This document shows, piece after piece, positions 1 through 8,643 of a stretch of 64,000 nucleotides of DNA (the stretch's first letter is position 1; the number at the start of each line of letters is the position of its first letter). The notes under the pieces were generated by a model, which was given only the letters and a program-made list of their open reading frames with translations, did no database searches and was not told the DNA's origin. Source of the stretch: an uncultured Sulfitobacter sp. (GTDB taxonomy: Bacteria; Pseudomonadota; Alphaproteobacteria; Rhodobacterales; Rhodobacteraceae); contig CAJJCJ010000007.1 in NCBI GenBank assembly GCA_905182645.1, positions 1 to 64,000 on the forward strand, in the 5' to 3' direction. A program made the translations under genes and the position numbers.

Positions 1-152
1 ACAATAGTGTCCCTACAGAGGTCCTTAAAGGTATGCCTGATAACTGTAAGTGTTTGGTGAACGCCTTGCGAGTGTCAAAAATGCATATTGGATTTTGCTT
101 TACGCAGCGAAAAAACTATTTCTGTAGCTGAATGTCATAACAAGGATAGGTC

Positions 153-344
153 ATGCCGTATTTACAGCTGCGTCAAAGATTCGAGATTACAATCAAATAT
201 AAAGGTCAAAAATTGAAGCATGTTTGCGCAGCGCATGAAGAGGCTGAAGCCGTTGATCGCATAATGCGCTCTTACAAGACACACAGTCCTGAGCTTGTAA
301 GTGTGAAGCGGCTTGGCGTGCTGCCTGTGAAACTCAAACGTTAG
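153..344 (+). CDS. Small basic protein of unknown function
   Basis: A 63-residue frame starts at an ATG preceded by AAGGA with six bases between, which is a good ribosome binding site. The product is rich in Lys and Arg, has no membrane segment or signal peptide, and matches no family I recognise. An overlapping minus-strand frame at 162-455 has no such start signal, so the plus-strand reading is preferred. The gene stands alone: the next gene, a DAHP synthase, converges on it from the minus strand. The bases before it (1-152) show nothing I can identify. It may be a real small gene or a chance frame. Confidence 0.45.
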   Translation: MPYLQLRQRFEITIKYKGQKLKHVCAAHEEAEAVDRIMRSYKTHSPELVSVKRLGVLPVKLKR

Positions 345-496
345 CGCCTCAAACACAAGAGCATACGCCGCTCCAAAATCAAGAATAAATCTAATGTGGA
401 ATACAACGTGGGTGGCTTTAGAGCCAAGGGTGCTTAACAGCCAAAATGCTATCATACCTAGTCTGAATGCTTGGCCCCTGCCCGCCAGCCATCAAA

Positions 497-526
497 AAAG
501 CCGAACGCTGGTGGGCGCTCGGCTTT
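497..526 (-). terminator. Rho-independent terminator of the DAHP synthase gene
   Basis: Bases 497-508 and 515-526 form a 12-bp stem with one wobble around a six-base loop. Read on the minus strand it is followed by a run of six T, so it should stop transcription leaving the DAHP synthase gene. It may also act weakly on the plus strand for the small gene upstream. Confidence 0.8.
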
Positions 527-552
527 AAAGTTGGTCATCAATAACGGCTGAT

Positions 553-1923
553 TTAGCTCGCTTTGGCCTGCTGCAACTGAGTGCGGCGGGCAGACAGCTC
601 TTCTGATACCAAGAACGCGAGTTCAAGCGACTGCGACGCATTCAAACGTGGATCGCAGGCAGTGTGATAACGATCCGATAGATCCTCATCCGTCACAGCA
701 CGCACGCCACCAGTACATTCAGTCACATCCTTGCCTGTCATCTCAAAATGCACGCCACCAGGGACAGTGCCCTCAGCATTGTGAACACCAAAGAATTCAC
801 GAACCTCACGCATCACGCTATCAAACGGGCGGGTTTTATAGCCCGTTGTCGATTTTATCGTGTTGCCGTGCATCGCATCACAAGTCCAAACAACGTTTGC
901 ACCCTCTTCTTGGACGGCTTTGATCAAACGCGGCAGATGATCGCCAACTGACCCAGCACCAAAGCGGTTGATCAACGTCAAACGACCCGGCTCATTGTTC
1001 GGGTTCAACGTCGCCATTAGCGATTTCAGGTGACCAGATGTCATTGTCGGACCACATTTCAACCCAATTGGGTTTTGAACGCCTTTGCAGAATTCAACAT
1101 GCGCACCGTCCGGCTGACGGGTGCGATCCCCGATCCAGATCATGTGACCAGAACCCGCAAGCCATTTACCGGATGTAGAATCAACCCGTGTCAGGGCCTC
1201 TTCATATTCCAGCAACAACGCCTCGTGGGATGTGTAAAAATCAACTGTTTGCATCGCGTGTGAGGCTTCACTGCGGATGCCAGCGGCTTCCATGAAATCA
1301 AGCGTATCGCCAATCCGTTCGGCCATCTCGCGGTATTTTTCAGCCTCAGGGCCGGCAGTGAAATCAAGCGTCCAAGCGTGGACCTTGCGCACGTCAGCAT
1401 AGCCACCTGTGGAAAATGCACGCAGCAAGTTCAACGTGGCGGCGGCCTGCAAATATGCCTGCTCCATCCGCCTTGGATCCGGAATGCGGGCCTCGGGCGT
1501 GAAATCAAAACCGTTGATGATGTCACCACGGTAGCTTGGCAATTCGACGCCATCGACTGTTTCCATCCCCGATGAACGCGGCTTGGCCATTTGGCCTGCC
1601 ATACGGCCGACTTTTACAACGGGCACCTTGGCGCCGTATGTCAGGACCATCGCCATCTGCAACATCACTTTGAATGTGTCGCGGATACCGTCGGCGGAAA
1701 ACTCAGCAAAGCTTTCGGCGCAATCGCCGCCCTGCAACAAGAACGCTTCGCCGCGACTCACTGCGGCCAATTCGCTGCGCAATTTGCGGGCCTCACCAGC
1801 AAAAACCAATGGTGGATAGCTGGCAAGACGGCCTTCGACAGAATTTAATGCACCCTCGTCGAGATAGTCAGGCATCTGGACCCGGGGCTTTTTGCGCCAG
1901 TCAGATGTTTGCCAGTCAGTCAT
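553..1923 (-). CDS. aroG: Class II 3-deoxy-7-phosphoheptulonate (DAHP) synthase
   Basis: First enzyme of the shikimate pathway: it condenses phosphoenolpyruvate with erythrose 4-phosphate in the cytoplasm. The 456-residue length and motifs are those of the plant/actinobacterial class II type: RVQMPDYLD near the N-terminus, [12 protein letters not shown] with the metal-binding Cys, [41 protein letters not shown] and [11 protein letters not shown] chose the ATG at 1923 because GGAG lies seven bases upstream and the protein then begins [20 protein letters not shown] as in the family; a longer frame to 1971 has no such support. It is transcribed alone, away from the regulator at 2126, and ends at the terminator at 497-526. 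Confidence 0.95.
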   Translation of the reverse strand: MTDWQTSDWRKKPRVQMPDYLDEGALNSVEGRLASYPPLVFAGEARKLRSELAAVSRGEAFLLQGGDCAESFAEFSADGIRDTFKVMLQMAMVLTYGAKVPVVKVGRMAGQMAKPRSSGMETVDGVELPSYRGDIINGFDFTPEARIPDPRRMEQAYLQAAATLNLLRAFSTGGYADVRKVHAWTLDFTAGPEAEKYREMAERIGDTLDFMEAAGIRSEASHAMQTVDFYTSHEALLLEYEEALTRVDSTSGKWLAGSGHMIWIGDRTRQPDGAHVEFCKGVQNPIGLKCGPTMTSGHLKSLMATLNPNNEPGRLTLINRFGAGSVGDHLPRLIKAVQEEGANVVWTCDAMHGNTIKSTTGYKTRPFDSVMREVREFFGVHNAEGTVPGGVHFEMTGKDVTECTGGVRAVTDEDLSDRYHTACDPRLNASQSLELAFLVSEELSARRTQLQQAKAS

Positions 1924-2125
1924 GGTCTTGCTCCAATATATTAAGTTTCGCGCCGCTGTTAGCGGTAGCAATGCCGTTTATACGCTGCTCAAATGGCCGC
2001 GCCAATGGCAAAAGGCACGGAAACCTGTACAATTGCAAGTGCCGTTCAGCGATAACAGAGTTGCAATAGGTCTTGCCGCCGATCAGCAAAGCTGTTGTGG
2101 TATTTTGACGCACATATAAAAGAAC

Positions 2126-3133
2126 ATGCTCATGACGATAGAACCGCAAACAGTCGATGTGGATCACAGTGGCAAGCCCCGCCGGTTTGTCTTTGTCCTT
2201 ATGGAAAATTTTACGATGCTGTGCTTTGCCTCAGCCATCGAAAGCCTGCGCATTGCCAACCGCACGGCGGGTAAACCGCTATACAGTTGGAAAATCATCG
2301 CCGAGGGGGGTGAAATTGCAACCTGCTCAAATGGGTGTGGGTTCAAGGTGCAGGATGATCTGTGCGAACTGGACCGCGACGATACCATCATGCTTTGCGG
2401 CGGTTTGGACGTTCAGCACGCGACCACCAAACGCATTCTAAACTGGATCAGACGCGAAGCGCGACGCGGTGTAACCATCGCTGGCTTGTGTACTGCGGGC
2501 TATACAATGGCGCGCGCTGGGCTTCTGGATGGCAAGAAAGCCACCATTCATTGGGAGAACCAAGACAGTTTCCTCGAGGAATTCGAAGACGTAGAGCTGA
2601 CAAAATCTGTATTTGTTGTTGACGGCAACCGGATCACAACAGCTGGTGGCACCGCGTCAATCGATCTGATGCTTAAAATCGTTGCTGATGATCACGGCGA
2701 AGATTTGGCCAATGCAGTTGCCGACATCCTTATCTATTCGTCCATTCGCACTGACCAAGACACCCAGCGGCTTTCGATCCCGACGCGCATTGGCGTGCGG
2801 CATCCAAAACTGTCACGCGTCATCCAGATCATGGAAACCAACATAGAAGAACCGATCAGCCCCGCAGTGCTTGCCAAAGACGTCGGTATGTCCACGCGGC
2901 AGCTAGAGCGGTTGTTCCGCCGGTATCTGTCGCGCAGCCCCAAGCGGTACTATATGGAACTGCGGCTGCAAAAGGCGCGCAACCTGCTAATGCAGACCGA
3001 TATGACAGTCATAAACGTGGCCTTGGCCTGTGGATTCGCATCACCATCGCATTTCTCAAAATGCTACCGGTCACATTATGACACGACTCCATATCGCGAA
3101 CGCGGCACCCACGCGACGCGCCTATCTATCTGA
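2126..3133 (+). CDS. GlxA-family transcriptional regulator (DJ-1/PfpI domain plus AraC HTH)
   Basis: A 335-residue DNA-binding regulator. Residues about 20-190 form a DJ-1/PfpI-like domain, with GLCTAGYTMARAG around the nucleophile-elbow Cys122 and ATIHWEN after it. Residues about 225-325 are an AraC-type double helix-turn-helix (SPAVLAKDVGMSTRQLERLF, then FASPSHFSKCYRSHY). The sequence style is that of the GbdR/CdhR group, which in Pseudomonas responds to glycine betaine, dimethylglycine or carnitine; that the ligand here is also a methylated amine is only inference. It lies 134 bases upstream of an ABC transporter operon on the same strand and may control it. The start could also be the second Met at 2132. 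Confidence 0.88.
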   Translation: MLMTIEPQTVDVDHSGKPRRFVFVLMENFTMLCFASAIESLRIANRTAGKPLYSWKIIAEGGEIATCSNGCGFKVQDDLCELDRDDTIMLCGGLDVQHATTKRILNWIRREARRGVTIAGLCTAGYTMARAGLLDGKKATIHWENQDSFLEEFEDVELTKSVFVVDGNRITTAGGTASIDLMLKIVADDHGEDLANAVADILIYSSIRTDQDTQRLSIPTRIGVRHPKLSRVIQIMETNIEEPISPAVLAKDVGMSTRQLERLFRRYLSRSPKRYYMELRLQKARNLLMQTDMTVINVALACGFASPSHFSKCYRSHYDTTPYRERGTHATRLSI

Positions 3134-3184
3134 TTCCGGGATAAAAAGCCGTTTTACCCTCAAAATCCGCGGTTTTAGGCACTA

Positions 3185-3214
3185 TTGACGGTGGGTTCAC
3201 ACTTCACATTTTGT
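3185..3214 (+). promoter_or_regulatory. Possible promoter of the ABC transporter operon
   Basis: TTGACG at 3185-3190 resembles a -35 box, with a T-rich -10 candidate 17-18 bases downstream that matches the consensus poorly. It lies between the GlxA-type regulator and the binding-protein gene, where a promoter is expected. Weak call from motif and position only. Confidence 0.25.
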
Positions 3215-3267
3215 ACCGCGCTGTTAATCTCCCAGTCAGGATAAAAATATCCAAACGGGAGAGAAAA

Positions 3268-4452
3268 ATGAAAAATCTACTTATGGCGACAACCGCCATT
3301 ACAATGATGTCTGGCGCGGCTTTCGCCGAAGAAGTTAAAATTGGCGTTATCTTGGGCTTCACTGGTCCACTTGAATCCATCACACCTGCAATGGGCGCTG
3401 GCGCTGAATTGGCGATGGCCGAAGTATCCGCATCTGGTGCGTTGCTTGACGGTTCCACTGTCACATCAATCCGCGGTGATAGCACATGCATCGACGCCGG
3501 TGCTGCTACAACTGCAGCTGAACGTCTGGTAACAGCCGACAAAGTAAACGCCATCATGGGCGCTGACTGTTCCGGCGTAACTGGCGCGATCCTTGCAAAC
3601 GTTGCATTGGCAAACGGTATTGTCATGATTTCGCCATCCGCGACTTCCCCTGGCCTGTCCACTGCAGAAGACAACGGCTTGTTCTTCCGCACAGCACCAT
3701 CTGATGCGCGCCAAGGTGTGATCATCACAAACATCCTTCAGGATCGTGGTGTGAACGAAGTTGCTTTGACATACACAAACAACGACTACGGCAAAGGTTT
3801 GGCTGACGCATTCCAAGCTTCTTTTGAAGCAGCTGGCGGCACAGTCACAATTTCAGCCGCACACGAAGACGGCAAGGCCGACTATTCCGCAGAAGTTGGT
3901 GCGCTTGCATCCGCTGGCGGCGAAGTTTTGGTTGTTGCAGGCTACGTTGACCAAGGTGGTTCCGGTGTTATCCGCGCTGCACTTGATACAGGTGCGTTCG
4001 ACACATTCTATGTGCCAGACGGCATGGTTGGTAAGAAACTGAACGAAAACTTCGGTGCTGAACTGAACGGTTCTTACGGTGCGTACCCAGGTACAGACAA
4101 CGCTGGCTCCGGCATGTTTGTTGAACTCGCAGCTGCTGCTGGCTTTGACGGCACAGGCGCATTTGCTCCAGAAAGCTATGACGCTGCTGCTTTGATCATG
4201 CTGGCCATGCAGGCTGCTGGGTCTTCTGCTTCTGCGGACTTCAAAGATCACGTCATGGACGTCGCAAACGCACCAGGCGAACAGATCATGCCAGGTGAGC
4301 TTGCTAAAGGTCTTGCGATCTTGGCTGCCGGCGGCGAAATCGACTATGTCGGTGCATCCGCGGTTGAACTGATTGGTGCGGGCGAATCTGCTGGTAACTA
4401 TCAGGAAATCGAATTCGCCGATGGAGTTTATTCGACAATCGGTTACCGCTAG
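3268..4452 (+). CDS. ABC transporter substrate-binding protein, branched-chain amino acid/amide type
   Basis: A 394-residue periplasmic binding protein that captures the ligand for the LivGFHM-type transporter encoded next. A Sec signal peptide is visible at residues 1-20 (basic start, hydrophobic core, cleavage after AFA). The mature part begins EEVKIGVILGFTGPLES, typical of the type 1 periplasmic-binding fold (Peripla_BP_6). The ATG at 3268 has GGGAGAG just upstream. Codon use is strongly biased towards GCT, GGT and GTT compared with its neighbours, as expected for a highly expressed binding protein. The ligand is unknown: leucine-type amino acids, amides, urea or small amines are all possible for this family. 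Confidence 0.9.
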   Translation: MKNLLMATTAITMMSGAAFAEEVKIGVILGFTGPLESITPAMGAGAELAMAEVSASGALLDGSTVTSIRGDSTCIDAGAATTAAERLVTADKVNAIMGADCSGVTGAILANVALANGIVMISPSATSPGLSTAEDNGLFFRTAPSDARQGVIITNILQDRGVNEVALTYTNNDYGKGLADAFQASFEAAGGTVTISAAHEDGKADYSAEVGALASAGGEVLVVAGYVDQGGSGVIRAALDTGAFDTFYVPDGMVGKKLNENFGAELNGSYGAYPGTDNAGSGMFVELAAAAGFDGTGAFAPESYDAAALIMLAMQAAGSSASADFKDHVMDVANAPGEQIMPGELAKGLAILAAGGEIDYVGASAVELIGAGESAGNYQEIEFADGVYSTIGYR

Positions 4453-4470
4453 ATCGGTCTAAACTTTAGG

Positions 4471-4497
4471 AATGGCGCGCAGTTTACGCGCGCCATT
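4471..4497 (+). terminator. Strong hairpin between the binding-protein gene and the ATPase genes
   Basis: A perfect 10-bp GC-rich stem (4471-4480 with 4488-4497) with a seven-base loop and only a short T run. It most likely acts as a partial terminator or 3' stabiliser, making the binding protein more abundant than the membrane parts encoded downstream. Confidence 0.65.
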
Positions 4498-4541
4498 TCA
4501 ACACGTTACGACACGTATTTTACGTGCTTGAGGGGAAATCT

Positions 4542-5327
4542 ATGATCGTAGTCGAAAATTTGGTGAAAACCTTTGGCGGTTTTCATGCCGTAGATGGTGC
4601 ATCTTTGCGCATCGAAGAAGGTACCATTACAGGGCTTATCGGCCCCAATGGCGCGGGAAAAACCACTCTTTTCAATGTGATCGCAGGCGTTCTTAAGCCA
4701 ACCGAAGGGCGCGTGACGATGTTGGGAAAAGACATCACAGGTCTGCCGCCCCACGAGTTATTCCACAAAGGGCTGCTGCGAACATTCCAGATTGCCCATG
4801 AATTTTCGACCATGACCGTTCGCGAAAACCTGATGATGGTGCCTGGCGCACAATCGGGTGAAACGCTTTGGAACGCATGGTTTGGCCGCAAACGGATTGC
4901 GGATGAAGAACGCGCATTGTTAGCCAAGGCCGACGAGGTGCTGGAATTCCTGACAATCGACCACCTCAAGGATGAAAAAGCCGGCAACTTGTCCGGTGGA
5001 CAGAAAAAGCTGCTGGAACTTGGGCGCACCATGATGGTCGACGCCAAGATTGTGTTCTTGGATGAAGTCGGCGCAGGCGTGAACCGCACCCTGCTCAACA
5101 CAATTGGTGATGCGATTATTCGGCTCAACAAAGAACGCGGCTATACTTTCGTCGTGATCGAACACGACATGGATTTCATCGGCCGCCTTTGCGATCCTGT
5201 CATCTGCATGGCCGAAGGCAAAGTGCTGGCAGAAGGCACATTGGCCGAAATCAAAGCCAACGAACAAGTCATCGAGGCCTATCTTGGCACGGGTCTGAAA
5301 AACAAAGACAAGTTGGCAAAAGTCTGA
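4542..5327 (+). CDS. ABC transporter ATP-binding protein, LivG type
   Basis: One of two cytoplasmic ATPases that drive the importer. Walker A is GPNGAGKT at residues 34-41, the signature is LSGGQKKLLELGRTMM, Walker B is IVFLDEVGAGV, and the switch His is in VIEHDMDFI. The Walker B-following residues read DEVGAGV rather than the common DEPAAGL; the catalytic Glu is present. The ATG at 4542 is preceded by AGGGG with six bases between; an in-frame GTG at 4524 would overlap that site, so it was not chosen. The length of 261 residues fits the family. It is followed 42 bases later by the second ATPase. Confidence 0.9.
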   Translation: MIVVENLVKTFGGFHAVDGASLRIEEGTITGLIGPNGAGKTTLFNVIAGVLKPTEGRVTMLGKDITGLPPHELFHKGLLRTFQIAHEFSTMTVRENLMMVPGAQSGETLWNAWFGRKRIADEERALLAKADEVLEFLTIDHLKDEKAGNLSGGQKKLLELGRTMMVDAKIVFLDEVGAGVNRTLLNTIGDAIIRLNKERGYTFVVIEHDMDFIGRLCDPVICMAEGKVLAEGTLAEIKANEQVIEAYLGTGLKNKDKLAKV

Positions 5328-5369
5328 TGGGACAGAATTTGAGTATTTTGAAAAAAGCGAGGCAGGCCG

Positions 5370-6083
5370 ATGTCTGAGCCATTCCTGATAGGCGACGCTA
5401 TGACCGGCGGTTATGGCAAAGGCCCCGATATTTTGCATGACTGTACAATATCCGCCGACAAAGGCGAAATTGCCGTGATCGTTGGCCCCAATGGCGCCGG
5501 AAAGTCCACCGCGATGAAAGCCGTGTTTGGCATGTTGAATGTGCACGGCGGATCCGTCCGGTTGGATGGAGAAGACATCACGAAGCTGTCCCCGCAAGAA
5601 CGGGTGGTGAAGGGCATGGGCTTTGTGCCGCAGACATCCAACATCTTCACCTCGATGACGGTTGAGGAAAATCTAGAAATGGGCGCGTTTATTCGCACCG
5701 ACGATTTTTCCGACACGTTGACGCAGATTTATGACCTATTTCCGATCCTGAAGGAAAAGCGTTTTCAAGCGGCGGGCGAACTATCGGGCGGTCAACGCCA
5801 ACAGGTCGCCGTTGGCCGTGCTTTGATGACACAGCCAAAGGTTTTGATGCTAGACGAGCCTACCGCTGGCGTGTCCCCGATTGTGATGGACGAGCTATTT
5901 GACCGAATTATTGAAGTCGCCCGTACCGGCATTCCTATTCTGATGGTCGAACAGAACGCGCGCCAAGCGCTTGAAATTGCAGATAAAGCCTATGTTCTTG
6001 TGCAAGGCCGAAATGCCCACACTGGCACAGGCAAAGAGCTACTGGCTGACGAAGAAGTCCGCCGCAGTTTCTTGGGGGGATGA
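5370..6083 (+). CDS. ABC transporter ATP-binding protein, LivF type
   Basis: The second ATPase of the importer, 237 residues, the usual LivF length. Visible motifs are Walker A GPNGAGKST (residues 39-47), the Q-loop region FVPQTSNIF, the signature LSGGQRQQVAVGRAL, Walker B VLMLDEPTAGV and the H-loop-equivalent MVEQNARQAL (Gln in place of His, normal for LivF). It pairs with the LivG-type protein at the cytoplasmic face of the permeases. The ATG at 5370 lies just after GAGGCAGG. It sits between the LivG and LivH genes in the same direction. Confidence 0.9.
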   Translation: MSEPFLIGDAMTGGYGKGPDILHDCTISADKGEIAVIVGPNGAGKSTAMKAVFGMLNVHGGSVRLDGEDITKLSPQERVVKGMGFVPQTSNIFTSMTVEENLEMGAFIRTDDFSDTLTQIYDLFPILKEKRFQAAGELSGGQRQQVAVGRALMTQPKVLMLDEPTAGVSPIVMDELFDRIIEVARTGIPILMVEQNARQALEIADKAYVLVQGRNAHTGTGKELLADEEVRRSFLGG

Positions 6084-6144
6084 TGATGATCTCTGCATTC
6101 CGCCCAAACGGATTTTCGATTGATGCCACAAGTAAGGACCTGAC

Positions 6145-7155
6145 ATGGATTTCCTAAACGCCATCGTGGCATTTTCAAACTATGTGCTGGTCCCCGGCGC
6201 CGCTTATGGCGCGCAACTTGCGCTTGGCGCGCTTGGGGTCACGCTGATCTACGGCATCCTGCGGTTCTCGAACTTTGCTCATGGCGACACCATGGCCTTT
6301 GGCACGGCAATGACGATCATCATCACAAACGGATTGTTGGCCCTTGGGATCACATTTGGACCGCTACCAACAGCCCTGCTCGCCCTGCCCTTTGGGATCG
6401 CGGCGACATGTTTATTGGTCTTGTTTACTGACAAACTGGTCTACAAATTCTACCGCAAACAAAAAGCAGCCCCTGTAATCCTTGTGATCGTATCGATGGG
6501 CGTCATGTTCATCATGAACGGCGTTGTGCGCTTTGTAATCGGCGTGCGCGATATCCGGTTTACGGATGGGGAACGGTTCATCATCTCGGCACGCACATTC
6601 AAAGAAATGACCGGCCTAAAAGAGGGGCTGGCAATTAAAACGACCCAAGGAATCACAGTTGTTGTCGCGATCTTTGTTGTTGTCGTCTTGTTCTGGTTCC
6701 TCAACAAAACCCGCACTGGTAAATCGATGCGCGCGTTTTCAGACAATGAAGACTTGGCACTGCTGTCAGGCATTAACCCTGAAAAAGTCGTCATGGTCAC
6801 ATGGATGATCGTCGCCGCCTTGGCGACAACAGCAGGCGTGCTTTACGGGCTCGACAAGTCATTCAAGGCCTTCACCTATTTCCAACTGCTATTACCGATT
6901 TTTGCCAGTGCAATTGTTGGTGGATTGGGCAACCCATTAGGCGCTATCGCTGGCGGGTTTGTCATCGCGTTTTCCGAAGTGACCATCACCTATGCGTTCA
7001 AAAAGGTGCTCGTCTACTTGATGCCAGACAGCCTCGAACCCACGGGTTTGGTGCAACTGTTGTCGACCGACTATAAATTCGCGGTCAGCTTTACCATTCT
7101 CATTATCGTGCTGCTGTTTAAGCCGACCGGCCTGTTTAAGGGGAAATCCGTATGA
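6145..7155 (+). CDS. ABC transporter permease, LivH type
   Basis: Inner-membrane permease of the importer, 336 residues, mostly hydrophobic with eight or so membrane segments. GVTLIYGILRFSNFAHGD near the N-terminus and ASAIVGGLGNPLGAIAGG near residue 255 are the diagnostic BPD_transp_2 motifs of LivH. It ends in an ATGA overlap with the LivM gene, so the two permeases are translationally coupled and should be made in equal amounts. Confidence 0.9.
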   Translation: MDFLNAIVAFSNYVLVPGAAYGAQLALGALGVTLIYGILRFSNFAHGDTMAFGTAMTIIITNGLLALGITFGPLPTALLALPFGIAATCLLVLFTDKLVYKFYRKQKAAPVILVIVSMGVMFIMNGVVRFVIGVRDIRFTDGERFIISARTFKEMTGLKEGLAIKTTQGITVVVAIFVVVVLFWFLNKTRTGKSMRAFSDNEDLALLSGINPEKVVMVTWMIVAALATTAGVLYGLDKSFKAFTYFQLLLPIFASAIVGGLGNPLGAIAGGFVIAFSEVTITYAFKKVLVYLMPDSLEPTGLVQLLSTDYKFAVSFTILIIVLLFKPTGLFKGKSV

Positions 7156-8504
7156 CTATTTCATTGCGCAATGTACTGCTCGTTGTCGGGGTCGCGGCCC
7201 TGTATATCCTTGAAGGGTCGACGACATTCTGGATTTTCTCTGGCTCGTGGGACTCGGCGCTTAAGATGCTGAACTTTGCGCTGATCGGCGCCATCATGTC
7301 GCTGGGCGTGAACCTGCAATGGGGCTTTGCTGGCCTGTTTAACATCGGGATCATGGGATTTGTGGCACTGGGTGGCTTGGCCACTGTACTGGTCGCAATG
7401 CCGACGACTCCGGGTGCATGGTCTGCAGGCGGTTGGCAAATTATGGCAGGTCTTGCGATGGGTGCAGTCACAATTGTTGGCGCAGTTAAGATGTACGCCT
7501 ACCTGCCAAAAGGGCGGCTGCGCAATCTGATGACATTCGCGCTAATTGCAGTTGGGTTCTTTGCATTCCGCGCTGTATTCGATGGTGGCGTTGCTGGTGT
7601 TGAAGCAATTGATCCAGCGGCGACAGGCTATCTTGGCGGCCTCAACTGGGGCGGCGAAAACTATAAAGATTTCGGTTGGTTGACCGTCGTGGCATGGCCT
7701 ATTGGTGGCGTGTTGGCCGCAGGTGCAGCTTGGATCATCGGCAAAACAGCCCTTGGATTACGGTCAGATTATCTGGCGATCGCGACGCTCGGTATTGCCG
7801 AGATTATCATCGCGGTCATGAAGAACGAAGACTGGCTGTCGCGCGGCGTGAAAAACGTCAATGGCCTGCCGCGTCCGGTGCCTTATGAAATTGATCTGCA
7901 AAACGATCTGGGCTTCGTGGAACGCGCAGCATCTTGGGGTCTTGATCCAACAGCGGCGTCGACGTTGTATACCAAAATGGGCTACGCAATTTTGTTCACG
8001 GTCTTTCTTGTGGCTTTGCTTTGGCTGGCGCAACGCGCGCTCAATAGCCCATGGGGACGCATGATGCGCGCCATTCGCGACAATGAAGTTGCCGCCGAAG
8101 CGATGGGTAAAAACGTCACAGCACGGCATTTACAGATCTTTATTCTTGGGTCAGCGATTTGCGGAATTGCAGGGGCGATGATGACAACTCTCGACAGTCA
8201 GCTTACGCCAACGGCCTATCAACCACTGCGCTTTACGTTTCTGATTTGGGTCATGGTAATCGTCGGTGGGTCAGGAAACAACTTTGGCGCCGTGCTTGGC
8301 GGTTTCCTGATTTGGTGGCTTTGGGTGATGGTCGAACCGCTTGGGCTTTGGATTGCTGAAGTCACGACCGCAGGGTTCGAGGTCGACCACTGGTTCCGCA
8401 TTCGGATGGAAGACGCGGCTGCACATTTCCGCCTGTTCACGATGGGGCTGGTGCTGTTGCTAGTGCTCCGGTTCAGTCCACGTGGGTTGATGCCCGAAAA
8501 ATAA
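7152..8504 (+). CDS. ABC transporter permease, LivM type
   Basis: Second inner-membrane permease, 450 residues, longer than the typical 300-400 for LivM because of extra N-terminal hydrophobic sequence. MSLGVNLQWGFAGLFNIG and SDYLAIATLGIAEII are the LivM hallmarks, and MVIVGGSGNNFGAVLGGF matches the conserved C-terminal loop that contacts the ATPases. The start overlaps the LivH stop as ATGA. It closes the transporter operon; 139 bases separate it from the acylase gene, which may still belong to the same transcript. Confidence 0.9.
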   Translation: MTISLRNVLLVVGVAALYILEGSTTFWIFSGSWDSALKMLNFALIGAIMSLGVNLQWGFAGLFNIGIMGFVALGGLATVLVAMPTTPGAWSAGGWQIMAGLAMGAVTIVGAVKMYAYLPKGRLRNLMTFALIAVGFFAFRAVFDGGVAGVEAIDPAATGYLGGLNWGGENYKDFGWLTVVAWPIGGVLAAGAAWIIGKTALGLRSDYLAIATLGIAEIIIAVMKNEDWLSRGVKNVNGLPRPVPYEIDLQNDLGFVERAASWGLDPTAASTLYTKMGYAILFTVFLVALLWLAQRALNSPWGRMMRAIRDNEVAAEAMGKNVTARHLQIFILGSAICGIAGAMMTTLDSQLTPTAYQPLRFTFLIWVMVIVGGSGNNFGAVLGGFLIWWLWVMVEPLGLWIAEVTTAGFEVDHWFRIRMEDAAAHFRLFTMGLVLLLVLRFSPRGLMPEK

Positions 8505-8643
8505 AACTGGAAGGCGCAACGGAGCTTGCTTGGATGATCCCAAAACGGCATTGATGCTATATCAATCCGCGCATAAGTGGTGGCAGAACGGCGTTTAAAC
8601 CGCTACATATCCGCATCAACTGTATTGTTTAAGGCCTCCCATT

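Noticed and set aside
162..455. A 97-codon minus-strand frame over the first small gene
   Set aside because: No ribosome binding site, no recognisable family, and the plus-strand frame over the same bases has a good start signal.
1674..2119. Plus-strand frames across the start of the DAHP synthase gene and the intergenic region
   Set aside because: They are antisense to a clearly conserved enzyme and have no family features.
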